From Bdellovibrio sp. ZAP7 (GTDB lineage Bacteria > Bdellovibrionota > FAC87 > UBA2466), in contig CAMCTJ010000015.1 in the NCBI GenBank assembly GCA_945878405.1, forward strand, positions 1 to 46,711: a stretch of DNA of 46,711 nt. The letters are read 5' to 3'. The position numbers and the translations under genes were made by a program. This document shows positions 33,017 to 42,692 of this stretch, in pieces. Numbering within the stretch: the first letter of the stretch is position 1; each line of letters opens with the position of its first letter. The notes below the pieces were generated by a model, which saw nothing but the letters and a program-made list of their open reading frames with translations, did not search any database and was not told the origin of the DNA.

Positions 33017-35392
33017 ATGAAAAAAATTTTTATCCAGGGTTCTTTAGCGCTGACACTCATTCTAGCTCTCCTCTCCGGGATCGGTTACTACCTGGGATCC
33101 GGTGTTCAACTAAAACTTTCTCTTACCGATCTTCTTCCCGAAAATCACCCCGCAGTTGTTAAGTTCGAAAAGCTAACTGAAGTGGTGGGTGGGGTAGGGT
33201 ATTTCGCCATTGTTCTTCATGCCGAAGATGGAAAATCCCATTTAGAAGCTGGCCCCAAAATTACTGAAGCCCTGGCTAAATCAGAATTAGTGCGGAGTGC
33301 TTTTTTCCACCGGGAACAGCGCTTCTTTGTGGACCGTCTGCTTTACTACATTGATCTTCCAAAACTGGAGGATCTCGAACAAAACATTGAAAAAGAAATA
33401 ACCCGAATGAAGCGAACGACTTTTGATTTGGGGCTTTGGGATGAGGAAGAAACGACAAAAACGGACTCTGAAGATAAGTCCATCTTTGACGGGGATTTAA
33501 AAAAATTAGCTAAAAAATCTGCCAGTATTTCCCAGTATCTTATTTCTAAGGACCAAAAAGATCTCTTGATCATGGTCAAGCCCAGTTTTGACAGTATGGA
33601 TCTGGGTAAAACAAAACAATTAGTTGCAGTAGCCCAAGACATTCTTAAATCGACTCTTCCTTCGCAGGTAACTTACGAATTTGCTGAACGCTATTACACC
33701 AAAATCGTTGAGACTGAGATGATTCAGTCCGATATTTTTCTTTTGGGATCTTTGGCTATTCTCCTCATTGCGTTGATTATTTATGCTTACTTGAGAAGTT
33801 TTCGAGCCTTGTTAATCATTTTTATTCCAGTTCTTATGGGCATGGGAATTACCCTTGGCATCACACGGCTTGTGATTGGCCATATTAATATTATTACTGG
33901 ATTCTTAATGGGAATTGTCTCTGGGTTAGGCGTGGATTACGGGATTCACTTGGTCTTGAGACTACGATTAGAAAAAGAAGAGCCTTCCAGTCAGGATCCT
34001 GATCCTGTCTGGCGCGTTCTTGCAAGCAGTGGTCATTCAGTCTTCGTAGGCGCACTTGCAGCTTCGGTATCCTTCTTTCTCCTATGCTTTAGTACGTTTC
34101 GCGCTTTCTCTGAATTTGGATTTATCTGTGGAGTTGGGATCAGTGCAGTTTTTGTTTGCTTGCTTTCCAGTTTCTCTGCTCTTTCAAAAATCTTTAAAAT
34201 GGATGTGGCACCTCACCGAAAGAGCCTGATTCCCTGGCATCCAAAGCTTCCTGTTTTGACCATTCCCAAAGGATTTTTGGCTGGGACTATTGCCACCGTC
34301 TTATTGATCTTAGTGGGCTTTAAAGTTCAGTTTGAATATGACTTTGACAAAATGATGCAGCATTCAGCCAAAATGGAGGCGCTGGGTGATTTGGTAGATG
34401 CAATTTACGATCGATCCAATACGCCTTCCGCTATTTCAGTGACAGATCGAGATGAAGCCTTGAAAATTGAGAAGGTTATCAAAGATGAGTACATGCCCGG
34501 ACTGGTCAGCGAAATGATTAGTGCAGCCAGTATTGTCCCTGATGATCAGAGTGAGAAACAAAAAATTCTTTTGAGAATCAGAGAAAAAATAAAGCCTTTC
34601 AAAGACAAGTGGATTGAGCAAGCTTTAGATGTACCAGCTAATGTTGTGCGAGATTGGGTGAATGCAGTCCCTTTTACTTTTGACGACCTTCCGAGACATA
34701 TTCAAGATTCTCTTCGAGGAACTCAAAAAGGTGGATTTCTCATTTATATTTATCCAGCGATCAGTTTGAGTGAGCTCACCGGGGTTAAAAAATATGCAGC
34801 AATGATCCGTTCAATCGAAGAGCGTTTCCCTAATATACTCACGGGGTCCGATGCTGTTATTTTTTCAGATATTTTGGATCTGATAGGAAAAGACGGATCA
34901 AAAATTCTCATCGCAATTTTTCTCTGCGTGGGATTCTTTATTTGGATAAATGTTCGAAAAGTAAACGATACACTTTTAAGCTATCTACCGCTCCTGATTG
35001 CACTCCCACTAGGAATGGGCCTCATGGTGGCGTTTGGAGTAAAGTTTAATATTTTCAACATATGTATCATTCCGACTTTTGTGGCTATGGGTATCGACGT
35101 TCCGATTCACATTGTTCATCGAGCCAGAGAATGTGGTTCTGGATTTAAAGCCGCTCGAGATCTGGCTACCAGCATTAATTTGGCGCTGATGACCGCGGGA
35201 GTAGGGTTCGGTGTTTTGATTGGAGCCAGGGCAGGAGTACTTAAAAGTCTCGGTTGGATTGCACTTTTAGCAACGCTTGCTATTTGGTGGGTTGGCTTAT
35301 TTATGTTGCCAGCTTTCCTTGAAAAATTTTCCAAGGACAAACCTGAGTCCAACGCTGCTTTAGAGCTCTGTGAAGACCAAAAGCCAACATAA
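33017..35392 (+). CDS. RND/MMPL-family exporter
   Basis: A 791-residue inner-membrane protein with the duplicated MMPL layout: one N-terminal helix, a periplasmic domain (about 30-235), five or six helices (about 240-395), a second helix near 410, a second periplasmic domain (about 440-620) and a final helix bundle (about 630-775). VSGLGVDYGIHLVLRLRLE and GIDVPIHIVHRARE mark the two SSD/MMPL-type proton-relay regions, the first with its Asp. Hopanoid (HpnN-like) or other lipid export is typical of this size without TolC partners. No adaptor or outer-membrane channel gene is adjacent. There is no obvious ribosome binding site. Its 3' end overlaps the convergent VanZ-like gene by 92 bases. Confidence 0.85.
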   Translation: MKKIFIQGSLALTLILALLSGIGYYLGSGVQLKLSLTDLLPENHPAVVKFEKLTEVVGGVGYFAIVLHAEDGKSHLEAGPKITEALAKSELVRSAFFHREQRFFVDRLLYYIDLPKLEDLEQNIEKEITRMKRTTFDLGLWDEEETTKTDSEDKSIFDGDLKKLAKKSASISQYLISKDQKDLLIMVKPSFDSMDLGKTKQLVAVAQDILKSTLPSQVTYEFAERYYTKIVETEMIQSDIFLLGSLAILLIALIIYAYLRSFRALLIIFIPVLMGMGITLGITRLVIGHINIITGFLMGIVSGLGVDYGIHLVLRLRLEKEEPSSQDPDPVWRVLASSGHSVFVGALAASVSFFLLCFSTFRAFSEFGFICGVGISAVFVCLLSSFSALSKIFKMDVAPHRKSLIPWHPKLPVLTIPKGFLAGTIATVLLILVGFKVQFEYDFDKMMQHSAKMEALGDLVDAIYDRSNTPSAISVTDRDEALKIEKVIKDEYMPGLVSEMISAASIVPDDQSEKQKILLRIREKIKPFKDKWIEQALDVPANVVRDWVNAVPFTFDDLPRHIQDSLRGTQKGGFLIYIYPAISLSELTGVKKYAAMIRSIEERFPNILTGSDAVIFSDILDLIGKDGSKILIAIFLCVGFFIWINVRKVNDTLLSYLPLLIALPLGMGLMVAFGVKFNIFNICIIPTFVAMGIDVPIHIVHRARECGSGFKAARDLATSINLALMTAGVGFGVLIGARAGVLKSLGWIALLATLAIWWVGLFMLPAFLEKFSKDKPESNAALELCEDQKPT

Positions 35393-35726
35393 GGCCCAAA
35401 CTATTGGATACTGCATCCCAGGCATTGGGCCATCTTCCTGGAATTAAGTGTTGAAGAAATTCGCATGCGATCGAATGGAAAAAAGCGATAACAAATAAAG
35501 TCGCCATTGCTTTTCTCTTCTTCAAAGTAGCTTCAGTAATGAGTAGCCCCAAAACCATATAAGCCGAAAGATGCGCCAACCAAGAGATTGGCTCAAAAGA
35601 TAAATCAAAAGGCGGATTCTCCGCTAAGGAATGAGAAAAGAGTTCCCAGGGACAGGTAATAAGCAGGCTTCGAGTGAGAAAAGCCCAATAGGCGCTAAGC
35701 GCTAGCCATTTCATTGCTGGAATCAT
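35301..35726 (-). CDS. VanZ-like membrane protein
   Basis: A 141-residue membrane protein with four hydrophobic segments. The family marks are PISWLAHLSAYMVLGLL and, further on, CEFLQHLIPGRWPNAWDAVSNSLG, matching the E.Q...pGR...D...N..G pattern of VanZ. The role of VanZ-like proteins outside glycopeptide resistance is unclear. No van resistance genes are present, so resistance is not implied. No ribosome binding site is evident before ATG 35726; ATG 35714 is an alternative. Its C-terminal 30 codons are antisense to the end of the MMPL gene, an unusually long convergent overlap. Confidence 0.75.
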   Translation of the reverse strand: MIPAMKWLALSAYWAFLTRSLLITCPWELFSHSLAENPPFDLSFEPISWLAHLSAYMVLGLLITEATLKKRKAMATLFVIAFFHSIACEFLQHLIPGRWPNAWDAVSNSLGLMLAFGLHRALKQRWTQVCPWKIFQGKLAT

Positions 35727-35807
35727 GGGAAATATAAGAAAAAAGAAGAACTAGTTAACGGATCGGAATCTTTAAATTAAAAGATGAGAGCAGCGGGTCA
35801 AAAAATA

Positions 35808-36563
35808 TTAATGATTTTTCAGAAAGAAAAGAATGTGACTGAGAAGTCGATTGATTTCAGTTTGCGTTTTTATGTAGTAACCGGCGGCACTCTTTTGAAA
35901 TTTGCCCACTCGTACACCCAAGATCTGTGGACTAGAAAGTGAAAACACGTCTTCATCTGTGAGATCGTCCCCCACATAAATGGCAGAATCTAGCTTAGCG
36001 TGTTTCATGAGTTCCAGAAGCGCTACTCCTTTATCAGGAGAACCGGGAGGTATAAGATTTACAACATATTTTCCAAGAACAATTCGAGGCGCGGGGGAAA
36101 GTTGTTCTGCTAGCTTTATTAATTGGTTTCTTTTAAGTGTTCGCTTTGAAGCAAGACGGTAATGAAGCGAAAGAGAAAAGGCTTTATCTTCTAATTGAAC
36201 TCCGCGTCCTAGTTCCAATTCTGCCAAAATCTGTTTAGTCCAATGGGAGGTGGTTTTTTTAGCGGCACTCACTACTTTTGAAGAAATAGTGGGTGATTCA
36301 ATTCCATGATTTCCGATTAAGTAATTAGGCCTAAATGGGATAAGTTTTTTTAGATCCCTAATTCCCCTTCCAGAAATAACGGCTGTAAAGGCAAGAGGTG
36401 AAATCTCGTGAAGAAGCATTTCGGTGCCTGCCGAAACTTGAGCATTCTGGGGGCGGGCAGTAAGTTTAGAAAGCGTTCCATCGAAATCAAAAGCAAGAAG
36501 CGTGTTATCTCCGCAAAAAGACTCTAATTCCTTGAGTCCTAGATTGCCAAAAATGTATTTCAT
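35808..36563 (-). CDS. otsB: Trehalose-6-phosphate phosphatase
   Basis: A 251-residue HAD-superfamily phosphatase of the OtsB type, which removes phosphate from trehalose 6-phosphate to give trehalose for osmoprotection. Motif I is FDFDGTL (about 25-31), motif II ISGRG, then LIGNHGIE with the family-specific loop; motif III is the Lys of PDKGVALLEL; motif IV is GDDLTDEDVF. A weak AAGG precedes the ATG. It starts 10 bases after guanine deaminase ends, so it is in the same transcript, though no functional link is obvious. No otsA is in this window. Residues downstream contain an imperfect ATCTTT/AAAGAT hairpin without a convincing U run. Confidence 0.92.
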   Translation of the reverse strand: MKYIFGNLGLKELESFCGDNTLLAFDFDGTLSKLTARPQNAQVSAGTEMLLHEISPLAFTAVISGRGIRDLKKLIPFRPNYLIGNHGIESPTISSKVVSAAKKTTSHWTKQILAELELGRGVQLEDKAFSLSLHYRLASKRTLKRNQLIKLAEQLSPAPRIVLGKYVVNLIPPGSPDKGVALLELMKHAKLDSAIYVGDDLTDEDVFSLSSPQILGVRVGKFQKSAAGYYIKTQTEINRLLSHILFFLKNH

Positions 36564-36573
36564 GAGCCTTTAA

Positions 36574-37890
36574 TTATAGTTGAGCGAACACTTTTTTGCC
36601 ATTTACAAAGACTGCTTCAATCAAATCTTTTTCAAAGTGAAACAGGCAGGAGAAGAAACGGTCTAAAGCCGTCTGGCTATTCTCCATTCTAGCTTTTAAT
36701 ATGGCTTTCTTTTTCCAGTTAATCACTTGGACATCAGCTTTTTTTCCAACTTCGAAATTTCCGATGTCATTTTCTAAGCCCAAAGCTTTGGCTCCTCCGA
36801 GTGTTGCTAAATAGAAAAGCTGGGCTGTAGACACATCTTGATGTCTGAGTCGTTGAATTGTGTATGCGGCTCCGAGGGTTGTCCAAAGGGAGAAACTGGT
36901 CCCAGCTCCAATGTCAGTTCCGACACTCATATTGATTTCTTTTTTCGAAAACAAATCCATCGGAAAAAGCCCGCTTCCTAGAAATAAATTAGAAGTAGGG
37001 CAATGGGAAACCTTCACGTTAAGTTTCGCCATTCGAGATATTTCAGATGAGGTGGCATGAATGCAATGGGCAAGAACCGTTCGCTCGTTTAACAATCCAA
37101 AATCTTCGTACGTGTGGAGATAGTCCTTTGACTTTGGGAATAGTTTTCTAACGAGTTGGATTTCATCAGTGTTTTCCGAAAAATGAGTTTGGATTCTCAC
37201 CCCTTTATGTTTTTGTGCTAGTTCCCCCAGCATTTTTAACATGGAGGCACTACAGGCTGGCGAAAAGCGGGGAGTGAGCGCATAAAAAAGGCGGCCTTCT
37301 TTGCCGTGCCATTTAGAAATTAATTCCTCTGAATGGTCTTTATCTTGAGACACGGAACGAGTGAGTTCCTTGGGCGCCAATCGGTCCATACTGACTTTTC
37401 CGATAATGGCCCGAGCCCCCGAAGCTTTTGCACTTTTAAAAAGGATATCGGTTGAGCCAGCATCTGAGCTACTCAAAACAAGACTCGTCGTAGTTCCGTT
37501 CTGGAAAAGTTCTCGGAAGAAGAGCGACGAAAAACGTTCAGCTTGCTTGGGGTGGCTCATGCGAAGTTCTTCGGGATAGATATATTTCTCAAGCCATCCC
37601 AAAAGAGATTCCCCATGGCAGCCAATTTGATTCATTTGAGGAAAGTGAATATGGGTGTCGACAAATCCCGGTAACAAAACACTGTCTTTGAAATGCGTTT
37701 CTTTCTTAGCTTTGAATAATTTCTTCAGGGAGGTGTAGGTACCGACCCCCAAAATCTTTCCTTGAGAGTCGATGGCGAGAGCTCCATCTGTAATTTCCTC
37801 AAAGTCTGGAGCAATAAAAGAAGAGTTGTTGCAATTCCAAAGGGTTCCTCGAAAAATCTGATCACAAACATGTTTAGTCACCGGCTTCAT
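36574..37890 (-). CDS. guaD: Guanine deaminase
   Basis: Converts guanine to xanthine and ammonia. I start at ATG 37890 (438 residues), which fits family length; an upstream in-frame start adds a Leu-rich extension within the preceding gene. The amidohydrolase Zn motif is PGFVDTHIHFPQ (His80, His82), followed by GTTTSLV, the His of THFSEN, LAHCIHA and the metal Asp in SVGTDIGAG. The stretch DTHIHFPQ is characteristic of guanine rather than cytosine deaminase. The gene overlaps the stop of the upstream membrane protein by 17 bases, suggesting coupling. With xdhA-xdhB-xdhC 1 kb away on the other strand, it completes a guanine-to-urate route. Confidence 0.9.
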   Translation of the reverse strand: MKPVTKHVCDQIFRGTLWNCNNSSFIAPDFEEITDGALAIDSQGKILGVGTYTSLKKLFKAKKETHFKDSVLLPGFVDTHIHFPQMNQIGCHGESLLGWLEKYIYPEELRMSHPKQAERFSSLFFRELFQNGTTTSLVLSSSDAGSTDILFKSAKASGARAIIGKVSMDRLAPKELTRSVSQDKDHSEELISKWHGKEGRLFYALTPRFSPACSASMLKMLGELAQKHKGVRIQTHFSENTDEIQLVRKLFPKSKDYLHTYEDFGLLNERTVLAHCIHATSSEISRMAKLNVKVSHCPTSNLFLGSGLFPMDLFSKKEINMSVGTDIGAGTSFSLWTTLGAAYTIQRLRHQDVSTAQLFYLATLGGAKALGLENDIGNFEVGKKADVQVINWKKKAILKARMENSQTALDRFFSCLFHFEKDLIEAVFVNGKKVFAQL

Positions 37891-38782
37891 CTTTGTTAGA
37901 CTTTCCCTCAATAAACTCAAGAGCACTGGCTAAGGCGGTTCCCCCGAGTCCATGCTTTTTCACCCAACTGTCTACTGGAAAAAGGCGAATGGCTAGAAAA
38001 AAGAGATAGGCCACGGCCACAGGCCTCAGGCTCTTCCAGATAAACTGTGCTTGTGAATCCTCGGCAAAATAAAAGAAAACACCGGTGAGAAAAAAGGGAA
38101 TCAGAAACAAAGGACTTTTGAGATCATAAAAGGCCCCTAGCACTGGGTGAGAAACCGACTTTTCAGATGAGGTTTTGGGAAGCCCCTTGAGGCCCCATTT
38201 GAGGAGTTTTTGATTGAGGAGATCTTGTTCATCGAAACGGGCATTCCAAGTGGCCCAAGTTAAACCACCTGCCGCGAGAGCTTTCAGAGCAGTAAATACC
38301 ACAACAAGGTTTGTTAACAGTTCCGGACTAAAATAAGAGAACATTTTTTGCAGCTGTTCCTCTCCTAAGGAAAACCCATACACCATCCAAAGGACAGCTA
38401 GAGGCTGAAACACTCCCCAGAGTGAAGAAAGAACAGCACCTAAAAAACAGCCCGGCAGGTTAGCGCCTAGCAGAAGGGTTCCCATTGAGAAGAGTAAACC
38501 CTGAACAGAAATAGCTAGCATCGGTAAGAGTTTCTTTCCAGCTGGCGAAAGGGATTTCAGTAATGCCGTGATGTTTGAAACCCGAAAAGCCAATGTATTG
38601 GAGCCTTTTCGTAGCTGGTTCAATTTCACGACCCGAGTGAGAAAAACCCCTTGATTCAGAGAAAGAAAGGTCCCCGCAAAAGGAAGTTTCATCCCATGGA
38701 GAATTCCCCCGAGCCCAATCTCTACTAGGCTCAAGATACCGGCGTAAACCCCTGTAATTCTTGAATCACTTTGATTCGACAT
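37874..38782 (-). CDS. Unknown membrane protein linked to guanine deaminase
   Basis: A 302-residue integral membrane protein with about six to seven hydrophobic segments (about 10-30, 85-110, 112-135, 150-175, 218-240, 248-265). The N-terminal GGILHGMKLPFAGTFLSLNQG, between two helices, looks conserved, but I cannot name the family. It is followed by guanine deaminase with a 17-base overlap, and diverges from xdhA across 75 bases. A transporter or membrane subunit for purines is the simplest inference; the sequence does not show a permease motif I know (it is not NCS2/AzgA-like). No ribosome binding site is evident before the ATG. Confidence 0.6.
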   Translation of the reverse strand: MSNQSDSRITGVYAGILSLVEIGLGGILHGMKLPFAGTFLSLNQGVFLTRVVKLNQLRKGSNTLAFRVSNITALLKSLSPAGKKLLPMLAISVQGLLFSMGTLLLGANLPGCFLGAVLSSLWGVFQPLAVLWMVYGFSLGEEQLQKMFSYFSPELLTNLVVVFTALKALAAGGLTWATWNARFDEQDLLNQKLLKWGLKGLPKTSSEKSVSHPVLGAFYDLKSPLFLIPFFLTGVFFYFAEDSQAQFIWKSLRPVAVAYLFFLAIRLFPVDSWVKKHGLGGTALASALEFIEGKSNKDEAGD

Positions 38783-38798
38783 GACTTGAGTCGTTTAT

Positions 38799-38836
38799 CA
38801 GAAATCCAATGAACCAACCATGAATTTCTGGATTTC
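38799..38836. promoter_or_regulatory. Inverted repeats in the xdh/guaD divergent region
   Basis: Two overlapping repeats lie in the 75-base gap: CAGAAAT (38799-38805) with ATTTCTG (38824-38830), and GAAATCC (38801-38807) with GGATTTC (38830-38836). The symmetry suggests a regulator site for both directions. An extended -10-like TGATATATA (38840-38848) lies next to the xdhA start. No known purine regulator box is recognised. Confidence 0.35.
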
Positions 38837-38857
38837 CCATGATATATAAGAGACTCC

Positions 38858-40306
38858 ATGCGAGATTATTCCTTAATTTATCTGAATGGTGTCCGCAAAG
38901 AAGTGAGGGGGAGAGAAGCGCTTCTCATGCTCGCGGATTGGCTTCGTAAAGAAGAAGGACTGACGGGAACCAAGATCGTATGTGCAGAGGGGGATTGCGG
39001 AGCCTGTACGGTTTTAAGAGCGTTTCCTCAGATTGATAATAATCCGCTCCAATTTGAAGCTATCAATTCTTGCATTGCCACTGTCGCTCAAATGGACGGT
39101 TCTCACCTCTTAACTGTCGAGGGAATCCAAAACGGACAGGAACTTTCTCCTGTTCAAAAAGCAATGAGAGAGTGCCACGGTTCTCAATGTGGTTATTGCA
39201 CTCCAGGGTTTGTCATGGCATTGACCGGAGCTTTAGAAAAACACCAGTCCCTAGATAAGAAAACGGCCTGTAATTATCTTACAGGAAACTTGTGTCGCTG
39301 CACGGGATATCAACCCATTATTGAGGCAGCCATCACTGCAAAGCAAAGTGAGGAGCACTCGGTTTCGAAACGGTATCTCACCAAAGATACTGTGGCTGAT
39401 CTTTCCCACCATCAGAAAGAATCGCTTTTGATAAAGAGCGGTCTCATAACTTTCTTTGCTCCGGTGACTCTCCAGGAAGCCGTTCAGTTTGCCTCAGAAA
39501 ATCCAGGCTTCAAGGTTCTGGGAGCTGCGACAGACATGGGGGTACAGACCAACAAAGGAAAACCGCTTCCCAAACATTTGCTCAGTTTGCATTTGATTTC
39601 TGAATTGTACGAAGTCCGGAAAGAGGACACCCGAATCAGCGTTGGGGCTCGCGTGACATTAGCTCAATTGCGGCGAGCAGTGGAAAAGACAAACCCAGAG
39701 TTTGCGGTTTTTTTAAATCTTTTTGCCTCTCCTCAGATAAAAAACGCAGCTACCCTTGTCGGGAACATCGCCAATGCGTCTCCGATTGGGGATACGCTTC
39801 CATTTCTCTTGGTTTCCCACGGCAAGGTGCACGTAGCGAGCATTGAAAAGGGAAGTGTACAAAAAAGAGAAATTGCCTTCTCTGAACTGTTCTTGGACTA
39901 TAAAAAACTCGCTCTTAAGCCTTCCGAAATTATCACGCATGTTTCTTTTGATGAGACTTGCCAAGATCAGATTCTGAAAATTTATAAAGTATCCCAACGA
40001 AAAGATCTTGATATCAGCACTGTGAGTGGCGCTTTCTTGTTGAAGACTTCCCTTCAAGGCAAAGACAAAAAAATCGAGGAGGCTCGTCTTGCTTATGGGG
40101 GCGTGGCAGCAACTCCAGTCAGATTACCTGAAGCAGAAAAAGCCCTCCAAGGAAAAGTGCTGGATTCGAAACTCATTCACGAAGTATCAGAACTCATCGG
40201 AAAGATCATTTCCCCACAAACAGATCTGCGAGGGTCTCAAACTTATCGCAAAGTTTTAGCCATGAACTTATTTAAGAAGTACGGTCGTGAGGTGCTTCAT
40301 GGGTGA
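38858..40306 (+). CDS. xdhA: Xanthine dehydrogenase, Fe-S/FAD subunit
   Basis: The small subunit of xanthine dehydrogenase, 482 residues. The N-terminal [2Fe-2S] domain carries cluster cysteines 42, 47, 50 and 72 (GDCGAC, SC) and a second set 111, 114, 146 and 148 (CGYC, CRC). The FAD domain (about 190-480) includes the KVLGAATDMG flavin loop and LVGNIANASPIGD. It passes electrons from the molybdenum site to FAD and NAD. The start is ATG 38858, with AAGAGA upstream. The stop overlaps the start of the next gene by 8 bases, so translation is coupled. Confidence 0.94.
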   Translation: MRDYSLIYLNGVRKEVRGREALLMLADWLRKEEGLTGTKIVCAEGDCGACTVLRAFPQIDNNPLQFEAINSCIATVAQMDGSHLLTVEGIQNGQELSPVQKAMRECHGSQCGYCTPGFVMALTGALEKHQSLDKKTACNYLTGNLCRCTGYQPIIEAAITAKQSEEHSVSKRYLTKDTVADLSHHQKESLLIKSGLITFFAPVTLQEAVQFASENPGFKVLGAATDMGVQTNKGKPLPKHLLSLHLISELYEVRKEDTRISVGARVTLAQLRRAVEKTNPEFAVFLNLFASPQIKNAATLVGNIANASPIGDTLPFLLVSHGKVHVASIEKGSVQKREIAFSELFLDYKKLALKPSEIITHVSFDETCQDQILKIYKVSQRKDLDISTVSGAFLLKTSLQGKDKKIEEARLAYGGVAATPVRLPEAEKALQGKVLDSKLIHEVSELIGKIISPQTDLRGSQTYRKVLAMNLFKKYGREVLHG

Positions 40307-42692
40307 TGGGCTAAAGGGGCTGCCGCCAATAGCAAGTGATCCACACGATTCTTCGTTTTCCCATGTAACGGGAAGATCCGAATACGTTGACGATCGGCCG
40401 CTTTTAAAACGCGAGTTAATATGTGGTTTGGTTTATAGCCCGTATGCGCGAGCCAATCTCAAAAGCACCGATTTTACCCAAGCGCTCCAAGTCCCGGGAG
40501 TGGTGGAAGTTGTGACAGCGAAAGATGTAGTTACAAACACTTGGGGTACGATTTTTCAAGATCAACCGGTCTTGGCCTCGACCGAAGTTCATTACGCTGG
40601 AGAAGTGATTGCAGTGCTGGGAGCGGAAACTCCCGAAGCTCTTAGGATGGGGCTAGCCCAAGTCAAAGTGGAATGGGAAAAGCTTCCAGCGATTTTGAGT
40701 GTCGATGAGGCGGTTTCAAAAAAGAGTTTTATTGGAGAAGAAAGATCCATTGCTCGTGGAGATGTGGTCGAAGCATTGAAAAACTCTCCGAAGCGACTGT
40801 CCGGGTGTTTGAAGATTCAAGGTGCTGATCATTTTTATTTAGAGAGTCAAGCAGCGGTTGTGTATCCGAAAGAAGAGGGACAACTAGAAGTTCATTCCTC
40901 TACCCAGCACCCAACGGAAACCCAGCATGTCGTTGCAAAAGCCTGTGGAGTCCCTTTCAAAGACGTTGTGTGCATTGCCAAGCGCCTAGGAGGTGGGTTT
41001 GGCGGTAAAGAGTCCCAAGCTGCTCCGATTGCGGCTTTCGCAGCTCTGATGGCTAAAAAGACCGGAAGGCCTGCCCGTTTGGCTCTTTCTAAAGATGACG
41101 ACATGGTCATTACAGGAAAGAGAAACCCATTTCAGATTTCTTATGACGTAGGATTTAACTCCGAAGGTAAAATCTTGGCGTTTGATGCGAAGCTCTTCTC
41201 AGATGGAGGAGCTTACGCGGATCTGTCGACTTCGATTATGGAGAGAGCCATGCTCCATAGTGACAATGCTTATTTCATTCCCCATATGCGAGTGTGCGGG
41301 CAAGTCTGCCGAACCAACTACCATCCCCACACGGCCTTCCGCGGTTTTGGCGGGCCCAAAGGAGTTGCTCTCATTGAGTCGGTCTTAGAGGACGTCGCCA
41401 GAGAAACAGGAAAAGACGCTTTAGATATTCGTAAACTCAATTGTTATAAACCCGGCGAGGATATTACTCACTATGGGCAAAAAGTTGAGAACAATCTCTT
41501 GCCTGGACTCTTTGAAAAACTAGAGACTGATTCGGAATACCGAAGTCGCAGGGAAGAGATAAATTCGTGGAATCAAAAAGCCATTGAAACCGGGGGCAAT
41601 CCAAGAGGGTTATCTCTGACCGCGGTAAAGTTTGGAATATCGTTTACCACTCGATTTTTAAATCAGGGAAATGCTTTGGTGATTATTCACACGGATGGAA
41701 GTGTGCAAGTGTCCACAGGAGCAGTGGAGATGGGGCAAGGGGTAAACTCCAGAATTGCTTCTATCGTTGCTGAAGAGTTTGGGCTTCCCTTATCTTCGAT
41801 TCGAATGATGCCTACTTCGACTGAAAAAAATGCCAACACGTCGCCAACAGCTGCTTCCAGCGGAACTGACATCAACGGGGCCGCTGCCCAAAAGGCTTGT
41901 CTCGAAATAAAAAAACGACTTGCGGCCTTGGCTCTCAAACTCAAAGATACCTCGAAGGAACTGTGGCCCAGCAAAACTGCTGGTTTGGGAACTGCTCCTG
42001 AAATTGAACTCGGTAAAGAAATCGAAACTTCTCTGACTCAAGTGGCTTTTGAAAACTGTCAGGTAATGTTACGAGATAAGTCTTTCCAACTTAAGTTTTC
42101 AGATCTTGTCCGTGAAGCTTATCTAAACCGAATATCTTTAAGTGAATATGGGCACTACCGGATTCCTGATTTGGGATTCGATAAGTTAAAAGGAAAGGGC
42201 CGCGCTTTTCTTTATTACACCCAAGGGGTTGCTGCCAGCGAGGTCGAACTAGATAGAGATACCGGAGAAGTGAAAGTACGCAGAGTGGATATTTTAATGG
42301 ATCTCGGAAGACCCATTAACTATGGATTGGATGTGGGGCAGGTAACCGGCGGGTTCATCCAAGGAATGGGGTGGGTTACGACCGAAAACCTAGTCTACAA
42401 TCAAGATGGCTTTCTTTTAAGCCATTCTCCGAGCACTTACAAAATTCCCAGCATTCAAGACACCCCCCGAATCTTTAACGCAAACTTAGTTCACAACGAA
42501 GGCAATACGGTAAACGTAAAAAGCACAAAAGCAGTGGGAGAACCTCCGTTGCTTCTGTGCTTGTCAGTGTGGACAGCCATTCGCGACGCGGTCATGTCCT
42601 ATCAAGGAAATAAGGTCATTCCGATGGCAATCCCCGCCACATCAGAGAGAATCTTAAGAGCTTTAACGCCTGAGGAGTTTCTCGAAACATGA
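40299..42692 (+). CDS. xdhB: Xanthine dehydrogenase, molybdopterin subunit
   Basis: The molybdenum-binding large subunit, 797 residues, which hydroxylates hypoxanthine and xanthine. I start at ATG 40299, where GTGAGGTG is placed correctly; a GTG four codons earlier would include that site. Motifs are GGGFGGKES, FRGFGGPKG (active-site Arg region), and EMGQGVNSRIASI with the catalytic Glu near the end of the protein (GEPPLL). The residues needed for a xanthine site (Glu and Arg around the purine ring) look present but should be confirmed by alignment, since other purine or aldehyde hydroxylases share this fold. A 4-base ATGA overlap couples it to xdhC. The preceding xdhA stop overlaps the start by 8 bases. 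Confidence 0.92.
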   Translation: MGDGLKGLPPIASDPHDSSFSHVTGRSEYVDDRPLLKRELICGLVYSPYARANLKSTDFTQALQVPGVVEVVTAKDVVTNTWGTIFQDQPVLASTEVHYAGEVIAVLGAETPEALRMGLAQVKVEWEKLPAILSVDEAVSKKSFIGEERSIARGDVVEALKNSPKRLSGCLKIQGADHFYLESQAAVVYPKEEGQLEVHSSTQHPTETQHVVAKACGVPFKDVVCIAKRLGGGFGGKESQAAPIAAFAALMAKKTGRPARLALSKDDDMVITGKRNPFQISYDVGFNSEGKILAFDAKLFSDGGAYADLSTSIMERAMLHSDNAYFIPHMRVCGQVCRTNYHPHTAFRGFGGPKGVALIESVLEDVARETGKDALDIRKLNCYKPGEDITHYGQKVENNLLPGLFEKLETDSEYRSRREEINSWNQKAIETGGNPRGLSLTAVKFGISFTTRFLNQGNALVIIHTDGSVQVSTGAVEMGQGVNSRIASIVAEEFGLPLSSIRMMPTSTEKNANTSPTAASSGTDINGAAAQKACLEIKKRLAALALKLKDTSKELWPSKTAGLGTAPEIELGKEIETSLTQVAFENCQVMLRDKSFQLKFSDLVREAYLNRISLSEYGHYRIPDLGFDKLKGKGRAFLYYTQGVAASEVELDRDTGEVKVRRVDILMDLGRPINYGLDVGQVTGGFIQGMGWVTTENLVYNQDGFLLSHSPSTYKIPSIQDTPRIFNANLVHNEGNTVNVKSTKAVGEPPLLLCLSVWTAIRDAVMSYQGNKVIPMAIPATSERILRALTPEEFLET

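Noticed and set aside
35301-35726. Vancomycin resistance implied by the VanZ-like gene
   Set aside because: No vanA, vanH, vanX or regulator genes are nearby; VanZ-like proteins are common membrane proteins in species without such resistance.
35740-35800. ATCTTT/AAAGAT hairpin downstream of otsB as terminator
   Set aside because: The stem is short, AT-rich and not followed by a clear U run on the minus strand.
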